Source: Streptomyces sp. NBC_00483 (GTDB lineage: Bacteria; Actinomycetota; Actinomycetes; Streptomycetales; Streptomycetaceae). Taken from it: a stretch of DNA of 64,000 bases. Of the stretch, positions 59,969-64,000 are shown piece by piece (position 1 is the first letter of the stretch; each line of letters begins with the position of its first letter). Below the pieces are notes generated by a model that was not told the origin of the DNA, ran no database searches, and was given only the letters and a program-made list of their open reading frames with translations. Location: NCBI RefSeq assembly GCF_036013745.1, contig NZ_CP107880.1:2976001-3040000 (forward strand), given 5' to 3'. Position numbers and translations under genes: made by a program.

Positions 59969-60739
59969 ATGGGTGTCTCCACCTCCTCACCCGAAAAGGG
60001 CATCGCCGTCGTCACGGTCGACTTCCCGCCCGTCAACGCGCTGCCGGTGCAGGGCTGGTACGACCTGGCGGACGCCGTGCGAGCCGCGGGCCGCGATCCC
60101 GATGTGCGCTGCGTCGTGCTGACCGCGGCCGAGACCTCCCGTGGGTTCAACGCGGGGGTGGACATCAAGGAGATGCAGCGCGAGACGGCTGCGGCGGGCG
60201 GCGGCCACAGCGCGCTTCTCGGCGCCAACCGCGGCTGCTACGAGGCGTTTTCGGCGGTGTACCAGTGCGAGGTCCCGTTGGTCGCGGCGGTCGCCGGGTT
60301 CTGCCTGGGCGGCGGCATCGGACTCGTGGGGAACGCGGACGCGATCGTGGCGAGCGACGACGCGACGTTCGGCCTGCCCGAGCTGGACCGTGGCGCGCTC
60401 GGCGCGGCCACGCACCTGGCCCGCCTCGTCCCGCAGCACCTGATGCGCGCGCTGTTCTATACATCCCGTACGGCCACGGCCGCCGAACTGCAGGCGCACG
60501 GCTCGGTGTGGCAGGTCGTGCCGCGGGGGCAGCTGCGCGAGGCGGCCCTGGAGCTGGCCCGCGACATCGCCCGCAAGGACGGCTATCTGCTCCGCCTCGC
60601 CAAGTCCGCGCTCAACGGGATCGACCCCGTCGACGTGCACCGCAGCTACCGCTTCGAGCAGGGCTTCACCTTCGAGGCGAACCTGAGCGGGGTCGCCGAC
60701 CGGGTCCGCGACACCTTCGGACAGGAGACCGAGCGATGA
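59969..60739 (+). CDS. echA20: Enoyl-CoA hydratase-family protein, EchA20-like
   Basis: 256-residue crotonase-fold enzyme. The oxyanion-hole segments are FNAGVDIKEMQ (about 64-74) and AAVAGFCLGGGIGLVGNAD (about 106-124), with FGLPELDRGALGAATHLARLVP downstream. The family Glu at the usual second catalytic position is not evident. Gene order places it as EchA20, which in M. tuberculosis hydrolytically opens ring D of a methyl-dioxo-indane carboxyl-CoA from cholesterol. AAAGG precedes the ATG. It overlaps ipdA by four bases (ATGA). Confidence 0.86.
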   Translation: MGVSTSSPEKGIAVVTVDFPPVNALPVQGWYDLADAVRAAGRDPDVRCVVLTAAETSRGFNAGVDIKEMQRETAAAGGGHSALLGANRGCYEAFSAVYQCEVPLVAAVAGFCLGGGIGLVGNADAIVASDDATFGLPELDRGALGAATHLARLVPQHLMRALFYTSRTATAAELQAHGSVWQVVPRGQLREAALELARDIARKDGYLLRLAKSALNGIDPVDVHRSYRFEQGFTFEANLSGVADRVRDTFGQETER

Positions 60740-61605
60740 CGATGACCAATGGGGGCAAGGCCGACAAGACGCTGTCGCCCGACGACGTGGTCGGGCGGCT
60801 GCGCAGTGGCATGACGATCGGCATCGGCGGCTGGGGCTCGCGCCGCAAACCCATGGCGCTGGTGCGGGCGTTGCTGCGCAGCGATGTCACGGACCTGACC
60901 GTCGTCTCGTACGGGGGCCCGGACGTCGGGCTGCTCGCGGCCGCCGGGAAGATCCGCAAGCTGGTCGCGGCGTTCGCGACGCTCGACTCCATCCCGCTCG
61001 AGCCGAACTTCAGGGCGGCGCGCCAAAACGGCGCGTTCGAGCTGATGGAGATCGACGAGGCGATGTTCATGTGGGGGCTGCACGCGGCGGCGAACCGGAT
61101 GCCGTTCCTGCCCGTGCGCGCCGGGATCGGCTCGGACGTCATGCGGGTCAACCCGGGCCTGCGGACGGTGACTTCGCCGTACGAGGACGGGGAGACGTTC
61201 GTGGCGATGCCGGCGCTGCGCCTCGACGCTGCTCTGGTGCACGTGAACCGGGCGGACCGCGCGGGCAACGGCCAGTACCTGGGCCCTGACCCGTACTTCG
61301 ACGATCTGTTCTGCGAGGCGGCGGACAGCGCGTACGTGTCGTGCGAGCAGTTGGTCGACGGCTTCGGGGCGGACACCGTGCCGCAGACGCTGCTGGTCAA
61401 GCGGCATTCCGTGACGGGTGTCGTGGAGACGCCGAACGGGGCGCACTTCACGTCCTGCGTGCCCGATTACGGCCGCGACGAGGCGTTCCAGAAGCTGTAC
61501 GCGAGCACGCCCTGGCCCGAGTTCGCCGAGCGGTTCCTGCCGCCCGGCGGTGACGAGAAGCAGTACCAGTCCGCCGTCCAGGCCTGGCACGAGGAGCAGA
61601 AGTGA
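60736..61605 (+). CDS. ipdA: CoA-transferase family subunit alpha, IpdA-like
   Basis: 289 residues, class I CoA-transferase alpha-type fold. LRSGMTIGIGGWGSRRKPMALVRALL (about 22-47, glycine-rich CoA/oxyanion loop), LTVVSYGGPDVGLLAAAGKIRKLV, and FELMEIDEAMFMWGLHAAANRMPFLPVRAG. In M. tuberculosis and Rhodococcus, IpdAB is not a transferase but opens the last carbocyclic ring (COCHEA-CoA hydrolase). The glutamate-bearing MEIDEA segment is a candidate active-site region. Four-base overlaps with both neighbours. Confidence 0.88.
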   Translation: MTMTNGGKADKTLSPDDVVGRLRSGMTIGIGGWGSRRKPMALVRALLRSDVTDLTVVSYGGPDVGLLAAAGKIRKLVAAFATLDSIPLEPNFRAARQNGAFELMEIDEAMFMWGLHAAANRMPFLPVRAGIGSDVMRVNPGLRTVTSPYEDGETFVAMPALRLDAALVHVNRADRAGNGQYLGPDPYFDDLFCEAADSAYVSCEQLVDGFGADTVPQTLLVKRHSVTGVVETPNGAHFTSCVPDYGRDEAFQKLYASTPWPEFAERFLPPGGDEKQYQSAVQAWHEEQK

Positions 61606-62369
61606 GCGTCACCAGCAGTGTCACCGCTACGGATGTGTCCCGCGCCGAGTACTGCGTGATCGCGTGCGCCGAGGCCTGGCGGGACAACGGGGAGGTGCTG
61701 GCGAGCCCGATGGGACTGATCCCGTCCGTGGGGGCGCGCCTGGCCAAGCGCACCTTCTCCCCCGGCCTGCTGCTGACCGACGGCGAGGCGATGGTGGTCG
61801 GGCTCGACGGCGCGGCGGAGGGCTGGCTCCCGTACCGGCAGCATCTGACGATGGTCACCGGCGGGAAGCGGCACGTGATGATGGGCGCGAGCCAGATCGA
61901 CCGGTTCGGCAACCAGAACATCTCGTGCATCGGCGACTGGGAGCGGCCCGACCGGCAGCTCCTCGGGGTGCGCGGCGCCCCGGTCAACACGCTGAACAAT
62001 CCGGTGAGTTACTGGGTCCCCAAGCACAGCCGCCGGGTCTTCGTCGAGAAGGTCGACATGATCAGCGGGGTGGGCTATGACAGCGCGGCCGCGGCGGGCC
62101 CTTCGGCGACGCGGTTCCACCGCATCCCCCGTGTCGTCACGAATCTGGCCGTCCTGGACTTCGACACCGAGGACCACGCGATGCGGCTGGTCTCCGTGCA
62201 TCCGGGCGTCACGGTGGAGGAGGTCCAGGAGGCGACGGGGTTCGCACTGGTGCTCCCGGAGGGCGGCGAGGTGCCGCGCACGCGGGAGCCCACGGCCGCG
62301 GAGCTGCGGCTGATCCGGGAGGTCATCGACCCGAAGGCGACGCGGGACCGGGAGGTCAAGCCGGTATGA
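61602..62369 (+). CDS. ipdB: CoA-transferase family subunit beta, IpdB-like
   Basis: 255 residues, beta-subunit fold of class I CoA-transferases. YCVIACAEAWRDNGEVLASPMG near residues 17-38, TFSPGLLLTDGEAMVVG, the VMMGASQIDRFGNQNISCIGDW region, and VEKVDMISGVGY. GTG 61602 overlaps the ipdA stop (GTGA). Its tail overlaps ipdC by four bases. The pair forms a heteromer with IpdA. Confidence 0.88.
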   Translation: MSVTSSVTATDVSRAEYCVIACAEAWRDNGEVLASPMGLIPSVGARLAKRTFSPGLLLTDGEAMVVGLDGAAEGWLPYRQHLTMVTGGKRHVMMGASQIDRFGNQNISCIGDWERPDRQLLGVRGAPVNTLNNPVSYWVPKHSRRVFVEKVDMISGVGYDSAAAAGPSATRFHRIPRVVTNLAVLDFDTEDHAMRLVSVHPGVTVEEVQEATGFALVLPEGGEVPRTREPTAAELRLIREVIDPKATRDREVKPV

Positions 62370-63469
62370 CGCCACCCACGCCGCCTTCCGAACCGGCCCC
62401 GGCCTCCGCCGCGTTCACGATCCCGACGCCCCTGACCCGGCTCACCGGCGTGCGCCACCCCATCGTGCAGACCGGCATGGGATGGGTCGCGGGGCCTCGC
62501 CTGGTGTCGGCGGCGGCGAACGCGGGGGCGCTCGGCATCCTCGCGTCCGCCACCATGACGCTCGACCAGCTGCGCTCCGCCGTACGCGAGGTGAAGTCGC
62601 GCACGGACCAGCCCTTCGGGGTGAACCTGCGGGCCGACGCGGGGGACGCGCGCGAGCGGGTCAAGGTGATCGTCGACGAGGGCGTGAAGGTCGCCTCGTT
62701 CGCGCTGGCCCCCTCGCGCGAGCTGATCGCCGAACTGAAGGACGCGGGCGCCGTCGTGATCCCCTCGATCGGGGCGCGCCGGCACGCCGAGAAGGTCGCG
62801 GCGTGGGGCGCGGACGCGGTGATCGTGCAGGGCGGCGAGGGCGGCGGGCACACCGGCGAGGTGGCGACGTCGGTGCTGCTGCCGCAGGTGGTGGACGCCG
62901 TCGACATCCCGGTGGTCGGGGCGGGCGGCTTCCGCGACGGCCGGGGCCTGGTCGCCGCGCTCGCCTACGGGGCGGCCGGGGTCGCCATGGGGACGCGTTT
63001 CCTGCTGACGTCGGACTCGACGGTGCCGGACGCGGTGAAGGCGAAGTATCTGGCGGCGAGCGTCAAGGACGTCACGGTGACGACGGCGGTGGACGGCCTT
63101 CCGCACCGCATGCTGCGCTCGGAACTGGTCGACTCCCTGGAGAACGCGGGGCGTACGCGCGCGTTGCTGCACGCCGTGCGTCGTGCCACGGGCTTCAAGA
63201 AGCTCTCGGGCCTGAGCTGGCCGCAGATGGTGCGGGACGGCCTCGCCATGAAGCACGGCAAGGACCTCACGTGGAGCCAGGTGCTGCTGGCCGCGAACAC
63301 CCCGATGCTCCTGAAGGCCTCCATGGTCGAGGGCCGCACCGACCTGGGCGTCATGGCCTCGGGCCAGGTCGCGGGCCTCATAGAGGACCTGCCCAGCTGC
63401 GCGGAGCTGGTCGACCGCGTGATGACCGAGGCCCGTAAGACGCTGGAGTCCCTCCCCACCCCACCCTGA
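62366..63469 (+). CDS. ipdC: Nitronate monooxygenase-family flavoprotein, IpdC-like
   Basis: 367 residues, FMN TIM-barrel. GVRHPIVQTGMGWVAGPRLVSAAANAG (about 28-54), AVIVQGGEGGGHTGEV (phosphate and flavin loop), VVGAGGFRDGRGLVAALAYGAAGVAMGTRFLLT. In M. tuberculosis, IpdC is a flavin-dependent reductase acting on 5-hydroxy-HIC-CoA rather than a nitronate oxidase. Immediately coupled to ipdB (ATGA overlap), so the role follows from gene order as well as fold. Confidence 0.88.
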   Translation: MTPPTPPSEPAPASAAFTIPTPLTRLTGVRHPIVQTGMGWVAGPRLVSAAANAGALGILASATMTLDQLRSAVREVKSRTDQPFGVNLRADAGDARERVKVIVDEGVKVASFALAPSRELIAELKDAGAVVIPSIGARRHAEKVAAWGADAVIVQGGEGGGHTGEVATSVLLPQVVDAVDIPVVGAGGFRDGRGLVAALAYGAAGVAMGTRFLLTSDSTVPDAVKAKYLAASVKDVTVTTAVDGLPHRMLRSELVDSLENAGRTRALLHAVRRATGFKKLSGLSWPQMVRDGLAMKHGKDLTWSQVLLAANTPMLLKASMVEGRTDLGVMASGQVAGLIEDLPSCAELVDRVMTEARKTLESLPTPP

Positions 63470-63510
63470 CCGGGCACGACAACGGCCCGCCTCCGCAAGG
63501 GAGTTCATGT

Positions 63511-64000
63511 ATGCCGCGCACGTACAGAACAGGGCACGCGCACGGAACAGGGAACACGTACGCAGCGGCGGCGCTCTCGCGGCGCCGGGCGCTCGGCGCC
63601 GCGCTCGGCACGGTCACGGCGCTCGCCGCGGCCCCGGTCGCCGCGGCGACGCAGGGCCGTCCGGCCACCGGTGGCATCCGGCAGATCCCCCTCAAGGGCG
63701 CGGTGAACGTCCGGGACATCGGCGGCTACCGGGCGCGAGGCCGCGGCCGGGTCCGGTACGGGCTCGTCTACCGGGCCGACGCGCTGAGCGATCTCACCGA
63801 CGCGGACGTGGCGCGGGTCGACGGCCTGCGGCTCGCCGAAGTGGTCGACTTCCGGGTGCCGTTCGAGGTGCGCACGGACGGCGCCGACCGGCTGCCAGCA
63901 GGCCTTACGGTGACCGCGCGGTCCGTATCCGACGGCGGCCAGTACGAGCAGCTGATGGCCGCGATCGGTTCGAAAGACCCGGCGGTGCAGCAGGAGTTGC
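63511..64000 (+). CDS. Tat-exported tyrosine-protein phosphatase, N-terminal part (cut by window edge)
   Basis: 163 codons visible, no stop before the edge. A twin-arginine leader (LSRRRALGAALGTVTALAAAPVAAA, cleavage near residue 45) is followed by a tyrosine/dual-specificity phosphatase family N-terminal segment: GAVNVRDIGGYRARGRGRVRYGLVYRADAL then LAEVVDFRVPFEV. The catalytic CxxxxxR loop must lie beyond the edge. AAGGGAG sits seven bases before the ATG at 63511. Starts 41 bp after ipdC but has its own ribosome-binding site. Confidence 0.82.
   Translation, partial: MPRTYRTGHAHGTGNTYAAAALSRRRALGAALGTVTALAAAPVAAATQGRPATGGIRQIPLKGAVNVRDIGGYRARGRGRVRYGLVYRADALSDLTDADVARVDGLRLAEVVDFRVPFEVRTDGADRLPAGLTVTARSVSDGGQYEQLMAAIGSKDPAVQQEL

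Overview
The window is a piece of a Streptomyces chromosome, or that of a very close relative. The signs are uniformly high GC with strong third-position bias, several GTG starts, many ATGA/GTGA stop-start overlaps, twin-arginine leaders on exported enzymes, and families typical of the genus (DUF6343, SPW_0924, DUF3068, DUF4184). It also carries dispersed palindromic repeats of a kind common in Streptomyces intergenic DNA. Conserved core genes (coaE, rpsA, hrpB, polA, livKHMGF, an ANTAR response regulator, tRNA-Leu, pyk) run through 7.7-41 kb, with variable catabolic genes on the right.

Layout. 1-5 kb (minus): start of a proline iminopeptidase, then an M20 dipeptidase -> YfcC-type carrier -> broken family-5 uracil-DNA glycosylase -> MFS transporter. 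5-11 kb: S4 RNA-binding protein, methyltransferase, small membrane protein, TPR protein, coaE with a DUF3592 gene, PAC2 protein, Tat-exported flavin amine oxidase. 11-17.8 kb: rpsA with a clear promoter and terminator, methyltransferase, hrpB, DUF3068 protein and an upstream 44-residue peptide. 18-26.7 kb: secreted lytic transglycosylase, DUF4184 membrane protein, polA, YdeP-type molybdopterin oxidoreductase, PaaI-type thioesterase. 26.8-29.4 kb: secreted S15 peptidase, a 39-bp tandem repeat and a small hypothetical. 29.7-35.4 kb: complete branched-chain amino acid ABC operon. 35.5-41.7 kb: ANTAR regulator, tRNA-Leu(CAA), an HTH-LAGLIDADG protein, Tat alkylsulfatase, pyk, SIMPL protein. 41.8-46.5 kb: exported 5'-nucleotidase and a two-gene decarboxylase/N-hydroxylase unit of siderophore-precursor type. 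46.5-47.9 kb: gene-free DNA with a 183-191 bp MITE-like element, a 17-bp tandem array and 13 copies of a heptamer. 47.9-58 kb: pepN, chorismate mutase, AraC regulator, GH35 beta-galactosidase, exported GH101 endo-alpha-N-acetylgalactosaminidase, and a HExxH/zinc-ribbon protein. 58-63.5 kb: six genes matching the Mycobacterium tuberculosis Rv3548c-Rv3553 block (steroid ring C/D degradation: two SDRs, echA20, ipdA, ipdB, ipdC). The edge holds the start of a Tat-exported tyrosine phosphatase.

How genes work together. The AraC regulator, GH35 and GH101 look like a mucin-type O-glycan utilisation unit: the secreted GH101 would release Gal-beta-1,3-GalNAc and the cytoplasmic GH35 would split it. 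Both hydrolase promoters carry the same 12-mer in the same orientation, at 64-72 bp from the start codon. The Ipd block is organised as two divergent transcripts around an inverted-repeat operator. The decarboxylase and N-hydroxylase resemble DesA-DesB logic but have no siderophore synthetase beside them.

The strongest points for a second look are the HTH-LAGLIDADG protein beside tRNA-Leu, the shared 12-mer of the glycan locus, the orphan hydroxylase pair, the uracil-DNA glycosylase broken by a palindromic insertion, and tandem duplications placed exactly over stop codons at several gene 3' ends.
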